Below, one piece after another: positions 42,401 through 55,400 of a stretch of DNA of 64,000 bases (position 1 is its first letter; every line of letters starts with the position of its first letter). Source of the DNA: Lentzea waywayandensis. GTDB taxonomy: Bacteria > Actinomycetota > Actinomycetes > Mycobacteriales > Pseudonocardiaceae. The notes beneath the pieces are model-generated. The model searched no databases. It was not told where the DNA came from and saw only the letters and a program-made list of their open reading frames with translations. Position numbers and translations under genes: made by a program. The stretch is taken from NCBI RefSeq assembly GCF_900115955.1, contig NZ_FOYL01000001.1, forward strand, positions 806,001 through 870,000, read 5' to 3'.

Positions 42401-44575
42401 CAGCTGCTTGGTCCTGCGGTCGCCGAACCGCGCGGCGACCTCCCGCGCCTCTTCTTCGACACCGGCGATGACGACCGAGTCCTCGGCGTTGACGGCGGCC
42501 AGGGAGACGCCCGCGGTGAGGTGCGGCGTGACCTCGGTCTCGGTGGCCCGGAGCGCGATCATCACGCCGCCGGCGGGGAGGTTCTGCATGAGGCTGGCCC
42601 TGGCCGTGACGAGCTTCGCGGCGTCTTCGAGGCTCAGCACGCCGGCGACGTGCGCGGCGGCGATCTCGCCGATGGAGTGGCCCGCGACGTGGTCTGCCTT
42701 GAAGCCGTAACTCTCCAGCAGCCGGTACAGCGCGACCTCGAACGCGAACAGCGCGGGCTGGGTGTGGCCGGTCTGGTCGAGCCGGGTCTCGTCCTCCCAC
42801 ATCACCTGCCTGAGGCCGGCGGGGAGGTGCTGGAGGGCGGCGTCGAGGGCCTCCTGGAAGGCGGGGAACGCCTCGTACAGCTCCTTGCCCATGCCGACGC
42901 GCTGAGCACCCTGGCCGGAGAACAGCGCGGCGAACGGCTTGCGCCGCACGGTCCCGGTCGCGATGACGTCACCGTCGAGGAGGACCGCGCGATGGTCGAA
43001 CGTCGTCGGCCTCGTGGTGAGCAGCGAGTACGCGATGTCCCGCGGCTCTCCTTCGAGCGCCTTGACCTGCTCGACACGGGCCTTCAGGGCGTTCACCGAC
43101 TTCGCCGACACCACGAGAGGATGCCTGCCCGCCAATCCCTGGATCGATTCCGGTTGCCCGGCCCCCAGGGGGCTTTTGGCCCCCATCCCAATCATCTCAG
43201 GGAGGTCTGACAGTTCTGGCGCCTCTTGGATGATCACGTGGGCGTTGGTGCCGCTCACCCCGAACGAGGAGATGCCGGCGCGGCGAGGCTTGCCGTTGCG
43301 CGGCCACGAGGTGGTCTCCGTCAGAAGGGACACGCTGCCAGCCGACCAGTCGACGTGCGACGAGGGTTCGCTGACGTGCAGGGTCGGCGGGAGGGTGTCG
43401 TGGCGCAGTGCTTCCACGATCTTGATGACGCCCGCGACGCCGGCCGCGGCCTGGGTGTGGCCGATGTTGGACTTGATCGCGCCGAGCCGCAGCGGCGTCG
43501 CGCGGTCCTGGCCATAGGTGGCGAGCAAGGCCTCGGCCTCGATCGGATCTCCCAGCACCGTGCCGGTGCCATGGGCCTCGACGGCGTCCACATCGGACGC
43601 GGACAGTCCCGCCGAGGCCAGCGCGGCTTTGATCACCTCGCGCTGGGCCGGGCCGTTCGGGGCGGAAAGGCCGTTGGAGGCGCCGTCCTGGTTGATCGCG
43701 CTGCCGGCGACGACGGCGAGCACCGGGTGGCCGTTGCGCAGGGCGTCGGAGAGCTTCTCCACGAGCAGCACGCCGATGCCCTCCGCCCAGCCGGTGCCGT
43801 CCGCTTCGTCCGAGAACGCCTTGCAGCGGCCCGAGGTCGCGAGACCGCCCTGCCGGGTGAATCCGGCGAAGTTCGAGGAGGTCGCCATGACGGTGACGCC
43901 GCCGGCCAGCGCGAGGGAGCACTCGCCGTTGCGCAGGGCTTGAGAGGCCAGGTGCAGGGCCACCAAAGACGAGGAGCAGGCGGTGTCGACGGTGACGGCC
44001 GGGCCTTCGAAGCCGAACGTGTAGGAGATGCGGCCGGAGATGACGCTGGCCGCGGTGCCCATGCCCGCGTGACCTTCGACGTCCTCCTGGGAGGCGATCA
44101 GGACGTGGCCGTAGTCCTGGCCGTTGGTGCCGACGAACACGCCGGTCCGCGAGCCGCGCAGCGACGTCGGGTCGATGCCCGCGCGTTCGACGGCCTCCCA
44201 CGTGGTCTGCAGGAGGAGTCGCTGCTGCGGGTCCATCGCCAGGGCCTCGCGCGGCGAGATGCCGAAGAAGCCGGGGTCGAAGTCGGCGGCGTCGTAGAGG
44301 AACCCGCCCTGCAGCGTCGCGCTGGTGCCGCCGGCCAGGGTGCCCAGGTCCCAGCCGCGGTCGGTCGGGAACCCGGTGATGGCGTCGCGGCCCTGCGACA
44401 CCAGCTCCCACAGGTCCTCCGGCGACCGGACGTCGCCGGGGAAGCGGCAGGCGATGCCCACGATCGCGACCGGCTCGTGCCTGCCGGACTCGACGGCCTC
44501 CAGGCGCTGGCGGGTCTGGGCGAGATCGGCGGTGACCCACTTCAGGTACTCAACGAGCTTCTCTTCGTTCGGCAT
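39488..44575 (-). CDS. PKS-Z: terminal polyketide synthase module with thioesterase (KS-AT-KR-ACP-TE)
   Basis: This 1,695-residue protein adds the last unit and releases the chain. It opens with a docking coiled coil ([18 protein letters not shown]). The KS has DTACSSS near 43985. The AT has GHSIGE near 42680 and HAFHSP near 42385 (malonyl). There is no DH. The KR has TGGTGGLG near 41380, LDD (B-type) and GNYAAAN near 40965. The ACP reads LGFDSL near 40500. A type I thioesterase follows, with the nucleophile in GHSSGG (near 39935), an aspartate in MLDTLSM and the histidine in TDHMAMV near 39585. The ATG at 44575 has GGAAGG 9 bases upstream. It lies 30 bases after PKS-Y, whose docking tail it should accept. 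The thioesterase would release the product as a macrolactone or acid; which one is not decidable here. Its KS-AT linker carries the palindromic repeat. Confidence 0.97.
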   Translation of the reverse strand: MPNEEKLVEYLKWVTADLAQTRQRLEAVESGRHEPVAIVGIACRFPGDVRSPEDLWELVSQGRDAITGFPTDRGWDLGTLAGGTSATLQGGFLYDAADFDPGFFGISPREALAMDPQQRLLLQTTWEAVERAGIDPTSLRGSRTGVFVGTNGQDYGHVLIASQEDVEGHAGMGTAASVISGRISYTFGFEGPAVTVDTACSSSLVALHLASQALRNGECSLALAGGVTVMATSSNFAGFTRQGGLATSGRCKAFSDEADGTGWAEGIGVLLVEKLSDALRNGHPVLAVVAGSAINQDGASNGLSAPNGPAQREVIKAALASAGLSASDVDAVEAHGTGTVLGDPIEAEALLATYGQDRATPLRLGAIKSNIGHTQAAAGVAGVIKIVEALRHDTLPPTLHVSEPSSHVDWSAGSVSLLTETTSWPRNGKPRRAGISSFGVSGTNAHVIIQEAPELSDLPEMIGMGAKSPLGAGQPESIQGLAGRHPLVVSAKSVNALKARVEQVKALEGEPRDIAYSLLTTRPTTFDHRAVLLDGDVIATGTVRRKPFAALFSGQGAQRVGMGKELYEAFPAFQEALDAALQHLPAGLRQVMWEDETRLDQTGHTQPALFAFEVALYRLLESYGFKADHVAGHSIGEIAAAHVAGVLSLEDAAKLVTARASLMQNLPAGGVMIALRATETEVTPHLTAGVSLAAVNAEDSVVIAGVEEEAREVAARFGDRRTKQLKVSHAFHSPLMEPMLDDFRAAIRTIALNPPKIPFSTTGDVTNPEYWVSHVRDTVRFAENVGTIGDATHVEIGPGAVLAALVDRAIPTMRKDKDEATAFITALATLYTAGARIAWPKQGRKTALPTYPFDTERFWPQSTMAPGAQPNASRPALYELNWVKSTVDASAITGARWAIIGGDEFDLAHVLYAAGQSVSGYGETLTEAAQNTTPDVFVVAVTGDDTPETTHAQTQRALSILQEALKFENSRVVFVSRGAAAGEDLAAAAVWGLVRTAQAENPGRFLLVDSDGLDVSGALLTSLVNGDEPQVVVREGRVQVARLRELPANPDARFEWSEDDTVLITGGTGGLGAELAKHLVTRHGVRHLLLASRRGEEAPGAQNLKQDLENKGATVTIAAADVSNPNDVQTLFAAAERPLTTVIHTAGVLDDALVDALTPDRLTAVLTPKVDAAHLLAQHDLKLLVLYSSVSNVMGAPGQGNYAAANSYLDALARTRPNTISLAWGPWAQDSGMTAGLSDAAMDRIARSGMPPLAVEQGLALFDAALVENRRVVVPMHVNRNQQRVAPLLRDIVDEQLLPQQSQMAAVTVLDRLRDLDGDERVDQVRELVVGTCAALLGHNDASTVDAEKNFLELGFDSLIAVELRNQLNDMLALKLPGSAVFDSGTPAVLAARVDAELGTIAGPATSNGMTVSAHDTVFGLFMDSVSGGKVVEGLRLLKAVAQLRPMFDSPAELEDLPVPVTLADGPKLPKLVCVSAPGATAGVHMYARLAAHLRGKRHVSALPLIGFNEGEALPRTTEAAARFVAESILNGTDGDPFVLVGHSSGGTLAYFAAAVLEETWGITPEAVIMLDTLSMNYNSSEGMDFGAVTTNYFNTMDSPAVNMNSTRLSAMAHWFPLIIDTGLHTTVPKLLIRCANEVKGTDLVTTNQDVDVPADEIRVVATDHMAMVKEDAGVIADVMEDWLSTRIEKLEGVR
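43141..43219 (-). repeat. Palindromic repeat copy 3 (PKS-Z KS-AT linker)
   Basis: The arms GGGGGC (43168-43173) and GCCCCC (43179-43184) surround a TTTTG loop that differs from the other copies. The peptide reads [19 protein letters not shown]. Confidence 0.85.
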
Positions 44576-44605
44576 CGCCGGAAACCTTCCGTCCGCGTGA
44601 TGGGG

Positions 44606-47600
44606 TCAGCGCTCGGTGCGTCGGCCGAGTTCGTTGTCGATGAAGGCGAACACGTCGTCCACGGTCGCCGAGTTGATGCGGTCGTTCACGGCTTCCTCGG
44701 ACTTCGCGCCGCCGTACTGGGCGAGCAGGGTGCGCAGGCGGGCGGCGATTCCGGCCCTGTCCTCGTCGGGGCTCGCGGCCAGCACGGCCTCGAACCTGTC
44801 GAGCTCGCTCGCGAGCGACGGCCCGGTGTCGTCGCCGAGCAGTTCGCCCGCGAGGTAGACGGCGAGCTCGTCGGGTGTCGGGTAGTCGAAGACGAGGCCG
44901 GCGGGCAGTTTCAGGCCCGTGGCGGACGCGAGGCTGTTGCGCAGTTCCACGGCGGTCAGCGAGTCGAAGCCGAGGTCGCGGAACTGCTTGTCGTTGTCGA
45001 TCGCCGCGGGGGTCGCGTGGCCGAGGACGCCCGCCGCGTGGCCGCGCACGAGGTCGACCAGGTATTTCGCCCGATCCTCCGCTGGAACCGCGTCGAGCGT
45101 GGCCGCGAAGTCCACAGTGGACGTCTCACCGGCACCGGCCGCGCGCTTTCCGCCGCGCACCAGACCACGCAGCACCGCTGCGACCGGACCGTTCGTGCGG
45201 CCGGTGGTGATGCGGGCGGGAACGAGCACCGCGTCCTCGCGTGAGGTCGCGTCGTCGAACAGCGCCATGCCCTGCCGGACCGACAGCGGCGGCATGCCGG
45301 TGCGGCCGATGCGGTCCATCGCGCCGTCCTGCAGATGTGCCGTCATGCCACCGGTTTGCGCCCACGGACCCCACGCCAGCGACGTCGCCGGCAGGCCCTG
45401 CGCGCGCCGATGTCCGGCCAGTGCGTCGAGGAACGCGTTGGCCGCGGCGTAGTTGCCCTGACCCGCGCTGCCGAGCACGCCCGACACCGACGAGTAGAGC
45501 ACGAACGCCTGAAGCTTCTGCTTCTTCGTGGCCTCGTGGAGGTTCCAGGCGCCGTCGACCTTGGGCTTGAAGACGGTGGCGAGCCGCTCGGGCGTCAGCG
45601 AACCGATGATGCCGTCGTCGAGGACGCCGGCGGTGTGGATGACGGCGGTCAGCTTGACGCCCTTGACCACCTTCTTCACCGCCTTGAGGTCCGCGGTGTC
45701 GCAGGCGGCGATCGTGACGTCGGCGCCGTGTGCCGTGAGTTCTGCTTGCAGTGCAACGGCTTCCGGCGCTTCCTGGCCGCGCCGGGAGACGAGCAGCAGG
45801 CGCTGGACGTTGCGTTCGGCGACGAGGTGACGTGCCAGTTCCGCGCCCAGACCACCGGTGCCGCCGGTGATCAGGACGGTGCCTTCCGGGTCCCACTCGG
45901 CCGTGGCGACCGTGTCGGTGACGCGGGCGAGGCGGGCGACGTAGGTCTTGCCATCGCGGACGCGGACCTGGGTCTCCCCCGCGTCGAGCAGCCCGGTGGG
46001 CAGCGGGGTGCTGCCGTCGGTGTCGACGAGCAGGAAACGTCCCGGGTTCTCCGTCTGTGCCGTGCGGACCAGGCCTTCGACGGTCGCGCTCGCCAGGCCG
46101 CTCGTCACGAACGCCAGCCGTTCCTCGGACTGCTGGAGGAGCTCCAACGCCTTGGCGGCCAGCTCATGCGCCTGGTCGACGCTCTCGCCGGTGAACCGCA
46201 CCTCGCGCACGTCCGCGGCAGGCTGGGTCTCGGGTGCGGGCACCCATTCCAGGCGGAACAGCGAGTCCTGGTGGTGCTGGGCCGCGAGCGGTGCGCCGAA
46301 GGCGATGTTCCGCGCCGACACGACCGGCGAACCGCTGGTGTCGACGGCGGCGAACTCGCCGTCGCGCAGCCTGACCCGCACGGTGTCGGCGCCGACCGCG
46401 TGCAGGCTGACGCCGTGCCATTCCAGCGGTACCTGGGTGTCCTCGGTGATCCGGGTCGCACAGTCGAGCAGTGCCGGGTGGACGCCGTAGAACTGGGCGT
46501 CGGTAGCGCCTTCCGGCAACGTGACCTCCGCGTAGACGGCGTCGCCGGCCTGCCAGATCTGCTCGCCGATCGCCGTCGCGCCCTTCGGCGGCCACTCGCT
46601 GACCGTGAAGCCGGCCCGATACTCGCCTTCCGCGAGCGTTCCGCTCGCGATCTTGACGAACGGCTGCTCGTCGTTCAGTCGCGTGTAGACGGTGAGGGAG
46701 CGTTTTCCGTTGTCCGGTGCGCCGATCCACACCTGCAGCACGCCGGGGGTGAGCGGTCCGGTGACGGTGAGCTCCTCGACCGAGCCGTACCCGACCTGGT
46801 CGGCGGCCCGGAACGCGATCTCCGCGAACGCCGTCTCCGGGAACGCCACCGCGAGCCGGTTGGTGAACACGACGGCGTCCTCCTGCGCGACGCTCATCGC
46901 GGCGCCGAGCAACGGATGGTCGGCCGGGCCGAGGCCGAGCCCGGCGGCGTCGGCGGCCTGGGCCATCGGCGTCGGCCAGTAGTGGTCGTGGTCGAACGCG
47001 TAGGTGGGGAGGTCGACGCGCCGGGCGCCGGTGCCCTCGAAGGCTTCCGCCCAGTCGACGTTCGTGCCCGCGACGTGCAGCCGCGCGAGGGCGGTGAGCC
47101 AGGCCGTGGTCTCGTCGCGATCCTTGCGCAGCGCGGGAACGGCGTCGTCCACGAGCGCGGACAGCACGCCGTCCGGCCCGATCTCCAGGAACGCGGTGAC
47201 CCCCGCCGCTTCGAGCGTCGTGACGCCGTCGGCGAACCGCACCGTCTCCCGGACGTGCCGCACCCAGTACTCCGGCTCGGTGAGCTCCGCGTCCGCGATG
47301 GCGCCGGTGAGGGTGGAGACGACGGGGATGCGCGGCGCGGCGAGGTCCAGCGCCGTGACCACGGCGCGGAAGTCGTCCAGCATCGGCTCCATCAACGGCG
47401 AGTGAAACGCATGGCTGACCGGCAAACGCTTAGTCTTGCGGCCCATCGCCTCGAACCTGTCAGCGATCTGGTGGACCGCTTCCTCCTCGCCGGCGAGCAC
47501 CAGCGACCTGGGCCCGTTGATGGCTGCGATCGACACCTGGTCGGTCGTCGTGATCTCTTCCTCGGAGGCCTCGACCGCGATCATGGCTCCCCCTGCCGGG

Positions 47601-49475
47601 AGTGCCTGCATGAGCGCGGCGCGCGCGTTGACGAGCTTCGCGGCGTCGCCGAGGCTCAGGACGCCGGCGACGTGCGCGGCGGCGATCTCCCCGACGGAGT
47701 GGCCGCCGACGTAGTCCGGCTCGATGCCGAACGTCTCGGCGAGCCGGTACAGCGCGACCTCGATCGCGAACAGCGCGCGCTGCGTGTTCCCGGTCTGGTC
47801 GAGCGCCGCGGCGTCGTCGCCCCACATGACGTCGCGGACGTCGACGTGGTCGAACACCTCGTCGAGCGCCTGCTTGAACGCCGGGAACCGCTCGTACAAC
47901 TCGCGCCCCATGCCCAGCCGCTGCGAGCCCTGCCCGGAGAACAACACGGCGAGCTTGCGCCGCGACGCCTGCCCCTGCGCGACCTCCGCACCGTCCAGCA
48001 GCACCGCGCGATGCTCGAACCGCGAGCGCTTCAGCAGCGAGAACCCGACGTCGAACGCGTCGGCCTCGACCGCGCTGACCCTCTCGATCTGAGCGCGCAG
48101 CGAAGCGGGGGACTTCGCCGAAAAAACGAGAGGCGCCCCCTTGGGGGGACGTGAGGTCCCCTTTCCAATCATCTCAAGCGGGTCTGACAATTCCTGAGCG
48201 ACGGGAGCGGCCTCCAAGATCACGTGCGCGTTGGTGCCCGAGATGCCGAACGACGAGACGCCGGCGCGACGCACCCTGTCCGCTGCGGGCCACGGGGTGT
48301 TCTCCCGCAGCAGCGCGACCGAACCAGCCGTCCAGTCGACGTGGGACGACGGCGCGGTGAAGTTGATCGTGCGGGGCAACAGGCCGTGGCGCAGCGCCAT
48401 CACCATCTTGATCACGCCGGCGGCACCCGCGGCGGCCTGCGTGTGACCGATGTTGGACTTGATCGAGCCGAGCAGCAGTGGCTCCGAGCGGTCCTGGCCG
48501 TAGGTCGCGAGCAACGCCTGGGCCTCGATCGGGTCACCCAGGGTCGTGCCCGTGCCGTGCGCCTCGACCGCGTCGACGTCGGCGAACTTCAAACCCGCCG
48601 AGGCCAGCGCCTGGCGGATCACTCGCTGCTGTGAGGGTCCGTTGGGTGCGGTCAGGCCGTTGGACGCACCGTCCTGGTTGACGGCCGAACCACGCACGAC
48701 CGCGAGCACGTCGTGCCCGGCGGCGACCGCGTCGGACAGACGCTCGACCACGAGCACACCGATGCCCTCGGACCATGCCGTGCCATCGGCGGTGTCGGAG
48801 AACGGCTTGCACCGGCCGTCCCGCGCGAGGCCGTCCTGGAGCGAGAACTCCATGAACGCACCCGGTGCCGACATGACCTGCACACCGCCGGCCAGCGCCA
48901 AGGAACACTCGCCGTTGCGCAGCGCCTGAACCGCCAGGTGCAACGCGACCAACGCCGACGAGCACGCCGTGTCGATCGTCATCGACGGGCCTTCCAGCCC
49001 CAGCGCGTACGACACCCGGCCGGCGATCACGCTCGGCGAGGTCCCGGTGCCCGAGTACCCCTCCAGCGCCTGCTCGGACGCGAGCATCAGGTGCGCGTAG
49101 TCCTGCCCGGACGCGCCGACGTAGACGCCGGTCCGCGAGCCGCGCAACGCCAGCGGGTCGATGCCCGTGCGCTCCAACGCCTCCCACGACGTCTCCAGCA
49201 CGAGCCGCTGATGCGGGTCCATCGACACGGCCTCCCGCGGCGAGATCCCGAAGAACGCCGGGTCGAACGACGCGATGCCCTCGATGAACCCGCCCTGCCC
49301 GGTGACGGACTGCCCCGCGCCGTCACCGACGAGGTTCTCGTCCCAGCCGCGATCGGCCGGGAACCCGCCGATCGCGTCCCGCCCGCCCAGCACCAGCTCC
49401 CACAACTCCTCAGGAGACGACACCCCACCGGGGAACTTGCAGGCGATACCCACGATCGCGATGGCCTCGTCCGAC
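44606..49475 (-). other. PKS-Y module Y4: KS-AT(malonyl)-dead DH remnant-KR-ACP
   Basis: The KS reads DTACSSA near 48965, and the AT GHSVGE near 47690 and HAFHSP near 47405. The DH region keeps HPLLGAAM at its start. Where the catalytic histidine should be it reads [12 protein letters not shown] (near 46845), about 15-18 residues short and without the histidine. The YGPxFQG segment is also deleted ([15 protein letters not shown]), and the late motif reads LLDCATRI. It cannot be an active DH. The KR is intact (TGGTGGLG near 45860, LDD, GNYAAAN near 45455). The ACP reads LGFDSL near 44975. The predicted outcome is a hydroxyl. Confidence 0.88.
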
Positions 49476-52400
49476 ACCCGGACCGAGTCCTCGACCTCGG
49501 CGGTTCCGCCGAACAGCTCGGCGATGAGGTGTTCGGCCAGCGCCTGGGGGGTCGGGTAGTCGAACACCAGCGTCGCGGGCAACGTCAGCCCCGTCGCGGT
49601 GCCGAGCCGGTTGCGCAGCTCCACCGACGTCAACGAGTCGAAGCCGAGCTGCCGGAACTCGCGGTCGCCGTCGATCGCGTCAGCCGAGGCATGTCCCAGC
49701 ACGGCGGCGGCCTCACCCCGCACCAGGTCCACCAGCGTGCGCACCCGCTCCGCCGGGCGAACGTCCTGCAAGCCCTGCAACGCAACGGTTCCCTGCGCAC
49801 GCGCCGCGGTTCGGCGGCCGCCGCGCAGGAGGTTGCGCAGCAACGGCGGCACCATCGTCGTGCCGGCACCGGTGATGATCCGCGCGGGCACGACGAGCGG
49901 TTCGTCGACGCCGATCGCCGCGTCGAACAACGCCAGTCCGTGCTCCAGCGAGATCGGCGGCATGGACGACTTCTCCAGCCGCTCCAACGCGGACGCGTCC
50001 ATCGTCTTGGTCATGCCGACCTCGGACGTCCACGCGCCCCACGCGAGCGACACCGCGGGCAGCCCCAGCGAACGCCTGTACTGGGCCAGGGCGTCGAGGA
50101 ACGCGTTGCCGGCCGCATAGTTGCCTTGACCGGCAGTGCCGAGCACGCCGGACACCGACGAGTACAGGACGAAGTGCGCGTCCGGCACGAGCGAGTGCAG
50201 GTTCCAGGCCGCGTCCACCTTGGGCCGCAGCACCTTCTCCAGCCGCTCCGGCGTCATCGACGCGATCACGCCGTCGTCCAGAACGCCGGCCGTGTGCACG
50301 ACAGCGGTCACGTCGTGTCCACTGAGGACATCCGCGAGCGCGTCCCGGTCGGCCACGTCGCAAGCGGCGATCGTGATATCCGCGTCCAGCCCCAGCAGCT
50401 CCTCCGCGCCCGGTGAGTCGAGACCACGGCGACTGAGCAGCAACAGTTTCCTCGCGCCCTGTGCGACGAGGTGCCGGGCGAGCTCCGCGCCCAGGCCACC
50501 GGTACCGCCGGTGATCACGACGGTGCCGGACGGGTCCCAGCCCGCGGGCACGGTGATCACGATCTTGCCGATGTGCTGGGCACGGCTCATGAAACGGAAC
50601 GCGTCACGCGCCCGCCGCACGTCCCAGGCCGCGATGGGAAGCGTGGTCAGCACGCCCCGCTCGAACAGTTCCATGAGTGCGACGAGCATGCGCTGAACGT
50701 GGTCCGGGTGCGCCTCGCCGAGGTCGAACGGCCGGTAGAAGATGCCCGGCACGTCCTCCCGCAGGTCGGTCTTGCCCATCTCCAGGAACCGCCCGCCCTC
50801 GCCGAGCAGCCGCAGCGAGGCGTCGATGAACTCGCCGGTCAACGCGTTCAGCACGACGTCGACCCGCGGGAACTTGCTCTCGAAACCGGTGTCGCGGGAG
50901 TTGCCGATGTGGTCGTCGTCGAGGCCGAGGCCGCGCAGCACGTCCTGCTTGCCCTCGCTGGCGGTGGCGAACACCTCCGCACCGAGGTGCCGGGCGACCT
51001 GGATCGCCGCCATGCCCACGCCACCGGCGCCGGCGTGGATGAGCACCTTCTCCCCCGGCCGCACGTTCCCGAGCTCGATCAACGCGTAGTAGGCGGTGAG
51101 GAACACCAGCGGCACCGACGCGCCCTGCTCGAACGTCCAGCCGTCCGGAAGCCTGATCAGGTAGGGCTCTTCGATGACGCCGACCGGTCCCATGCCGCCG
51201 AACAGCATGCCGAACACCGGGTCGCCGACCTTCAGGTCCTCGACGTCGGGCCCGATCTCCGCGACCACACCGGCGGCCTCGGCACCGAACGAGCCCGCCT
51301 CGCCCGGATACATGCCGAGCGCGTTCAGCACGTCGCGGAAGTTGAGCCCGGCCGCCCGGATCGCGACGCGAACCTGCTTGCCCTGCAACGGCTCCGGCGT
51401 CCACGGCGCCAGGACGAGGTTGTCCAGGCTGCCTTTCGCGGTCGTGTCGAGCCGCCACGGGGTTCCGGTCGGCGGCACCAGTGTCGGCCCGGTCTGCAGG
51501 CGCGCCAACCGTCCAGCGTGGACAGTGCCGCGACGCACGATCAGCTGCTGCTCTTCGGTGACGAGCATGCCGGGCGTCAGCTCGCTGTGCTCGTCCAGGT
51601 CGACGAGCAGGAACTGGCCGGGGTTCTCCGCCTGGGCGGACCTGACGAGTCCCCAGGCCGCCGCCGCACCGAGCTGGCTGATGGGTTCGTCGCCGATCGC
51701 CGCGGCGCCGCGCGTCACGAAGACGACGCGTTCTTCGGCGGTCTGCAGGATCTCCAGTGCGCGCTGGGTCGTCTCGTGCACAGTCGTCGCGTCGCCGCTG
51801 ATCTCCACGACCCGCGCGTCTATCTCGGTCGCCTCGCCGACCGGCACGGGCACCCAGTCGACGCGGAACAGCGAGTCCTGCACGGGGTTGCTGGGCGCGT
51901 TGGCGGCAGGCGTCCTGACCACCAGGGACTTCACCGACAGCACCGGCGCGCCCTCGACGTCGACGGCGGTGACCTCGACCGCGTCGCCGCCCGTGTGCTT
52001 CAGCCGCACGCGCAGCCGCGACGGGCCGATGGCGTGCAGGGACACGCCGTTCCACTCGAACGGCAGCCCCTGACCGGCGTCCTCCACGAACGTGATGGCG
52101 TGCAGTGCGGAGTCGAGCAGCGCGGGGTGCACGCCGAACGTCGCCGCGTCGTCGACGCTGTCCGGCAGCGCGACCTCGACGAGCACCTCGTCGCCGTTGC
52201 GCCAGGCCTGTTGTGCGCCTTGGAAGATCGGACCGTAGCGGAGGCCGCCTTCCGCGAGCGTCTCGTAGAAGCTTTCGAGGTCAAGGCTTTCAGCGTTCTC
52301 CGGCGGCCACACGCTCGTGTCGAACTCGGCCTGATGCGGTCCCTCGGCGAGGGTGCCGCCGGCGTGCTGGATCCACTCGTCCGCGCCGGGATGCTGTGAG

Positions 52401-55400
52401 TGCACGCTGACGGGCCTTCGCCCGTGCTCGTCCGGCGCCCCGACCCGCACCTGGACCGCGACGGCCTCGCGTTCGGGCAGCACCAGCGGAACGACGATCG
52501 TGAGCCCGTCGACGCGGTCGCAGCCGACCATGTCGCCCGCGCGGATCGCGAAGTCGAGGAACCCGGTGCCGGGGAAGAGCACCGCTCCACCGACGACATG
52601 ATCGGCGATCCACGGGTGCGTCGCGAGGCTGAGACGGCCGCTGAGCACGAGCTCGTCGGTGCCCGCGACGGAGATCGCCGCGCCGAGCAACGGGTGCCCG
52701 CCGGACCTGAGCCCGTACGCGGCAGGGTCGCCCGCGCGTCCGCCGACGGCGGCCTTGGGCCAGAACCGCTCGTGGTCGAACGGGTAGGTCGGCAGCGCGA
52801 CGAGCCGGCCGCCTCGCAGCCACGGCGTCCAGTCGACGTCGACTCCGTCGACGTGCAGCTGGCCGAGCGCGGTGGCCAGCGCGGCCTGCTCGGTCCTGTT
52901 CTTCCTGAGCGTCGGGATCGCGCCGTCGACGAGCGCCGACAGCACTCCGTCCGGTCCGATCTCCAGGAACTTGGTCGCCGGGATCTTCGCGACGTTGCTG
53001 GTGAACCGGACCGCGTCGCGGACGTGGCTGACCCAGTACTCGGGGTCGGTGACGTCGCCGGACGCGCCGATCGGGATCTTCGGTGCGTGGAAGGTGATGG
53101 TGCTGATGGCGGCGCGGAAGTCGTCGAGCATCGGTTCCATCAGCGGCGAGTGGAACGCGTGGCTCACCTTGAGCCGCTTGGTCTTCTCGAACCGGCTCGC
53201 GATGGCCTCGACCTCGGCCTCGTCGCCCGCGATGACGACACTCGTCGGCCCGTTGACGGCCGCGATCGACACCTTGCTCGTGAGGTGCTTGCTCACCTCT
53301 TCCTCGGTCGCCTGCACGGCCACCATCGCGCCGTTGCGCGGCAACGCCTGCATGAGACTCGCGCGCGCACTGACCAGCTTCGCCGCGTCCTCCAGGCTGA
53401 GCACGCCCGCGACGTGTGCCGCCGCGATCTCGCCGATCGAGTGCCCGGCGAGGTGGGCGGGCTTGATCCCGAAGGCCTGCATCAGCCGGTAGAGCGCCGT
53501 GTGGAACGCGAACAACGCCGGCTGCGTGTAGCCGGTCTGGTCGAGCTTCTCCTCGTCGTCGCCCCAGATCACGTTCTTGAGCTTCGGATCGAGGTGTGCC
53601 AGCACGTCGTCGAACGCGTCCGCGAACTGCGGGAACCGCGCGTACAACTCGCGTCCCATACCGAGCCGCTGCGATCCCTGCCCGGAGAACAGCAGGGCCA
53701 GCGTGTGCTCCCCCGCCACCCCGCTCGCGATCTCGGCACCGTCCAGCAACACCGCGCGGTGCTCGAACAACGCCCGCGAGTTCACCAGCGAGTACGCGAC
53801 ATCGACCGGTGCCGCCTCGACCGCGCGGACCCGCTCGACCTGCGCCGCCAACGCCGCCGCGGACTTCGCCGACACCGCGAGCGGTACCACGCCGGCCTGC
53901 TGAATCGATCCCGGTTGGCTGGCCCCCAGGGGGCTGCGAGCCCCCATCTCAATCATCTCAGGCAGGTCTGACAGTTCTGGGGCGCTCGGCGCTTCCAAGA
54001 TCACGTGGGCGTTCGTGCCGCTGATCCCGAACGACGACACGCCCGCGCGCCACGGCCGGTCGACCGAAGGCCAGGCGGTGTTCTCGGTCAGCAGTGAGAC
54101 CGCGCCCGTCGACCAGTCGATGTGCGACGAGGGTGCGGTCACGTGCAGGGTCTGCGGCAGCAGGCCGCGCTGGAACGCCATCACCATCTTGATCACGCCC
54201 GCCGCGCCCGCCGCCGCCTGCGTGTGGCCGAGGTTCGACTTCACCGAACCCAGCCGCAGGGGCTCCGCGCGGTCCTGCCCGTACACGGTCAGCAGCGCCT
54301 GTGCCTCGATCGGGTCGCCCAGCACGGTTCCGGTGCCGTGCGCTTCTACGGCGTCCACATCGAACGGTGACAGTCCGCCGGACGCAAGCGCTTGCCGGAT
54401 TACCCGTTGCTGTGATGGGCCGTTCGGCGCGGTCAGGCCGTTGGACGCGCCGTCCTGGTTGAACGCCGAGCCGCGCACGACCGCCAGTACCGGGTGCCCG
54501 GCGGCGACAGCGTCGGAGAGTCGTTCCACGACGAGGACGCCGACGCCCTCGGACCAGCCGGTGCCGTCCGCGGACTCGGAGAACGCCTTGCACAGACCGT
54601 CCGGCGCGAGCCCGCCCTGCCGGGAGAAGCCGGAGAACGACGTCGGCGTCGCCATCACCGTGACGCCACCGGCCAGCGCCAGCGAACACTCGCCGCCGCG
54701 CAACGCCTGTGCCGCGAGGTGCAGCGCCACCAGGGCCGACGAGCACGCCGTGTCGATCGTGACCGCGGGCCCTTCCAGTCCCAGCGCGTAGGAGATGCGG
54801 CCGGAGATCACCGATGCCGCGAGTCCGGTGCCGGCGTGGCCTTCGAGGTCTTCGTTGGAGGCCATGACGACGTGCTGGTAGTCCTGCCCGTTCGTGCCGA
54901 CGAACACGCCGGTCCGCGAGCCGCGCAACGAGGCAGGATCGACGCCGGCGCGTTCGACGGCCTCCCAGGAGGTTTCCAGCAGCAGACGCTGCTGCGGGTC
55001 CATCGCCAACGCCTCGCGCGGCGAGATCCCGAAGAACGCCGGGTCGAAGTCCGCGACACCGCTCAGGAAGCCGCCGCGCAACGTCGAGCTCTGCAACGAC
55101 GACAGGTCCCAGCCGCGGTCGGCCGGGAAGTCCGACATCGCGTCCTCGCCCGCGACCAGCAGCCGCCACAGGTCTTCCGGCGAGTCGATGTCACCGGGGA
55201 AGTGGCAGGCCATGCCGACGATCGCGATGTCGTCGGTGGTCTGCACGACCGACACGTCGTCGACGTCGGCACCCTCGCCGAGCAGCGACGCCAGCAGGTG
55301 TTCGGCCAGCACGCGCGGCGACGGGTAGTCGAACACCAGGCCGGCGGGCAGTGCGAGTCCGGTGATCTCGGTGAGCTGGTTGCGCAGTTCGACCGCGGTC

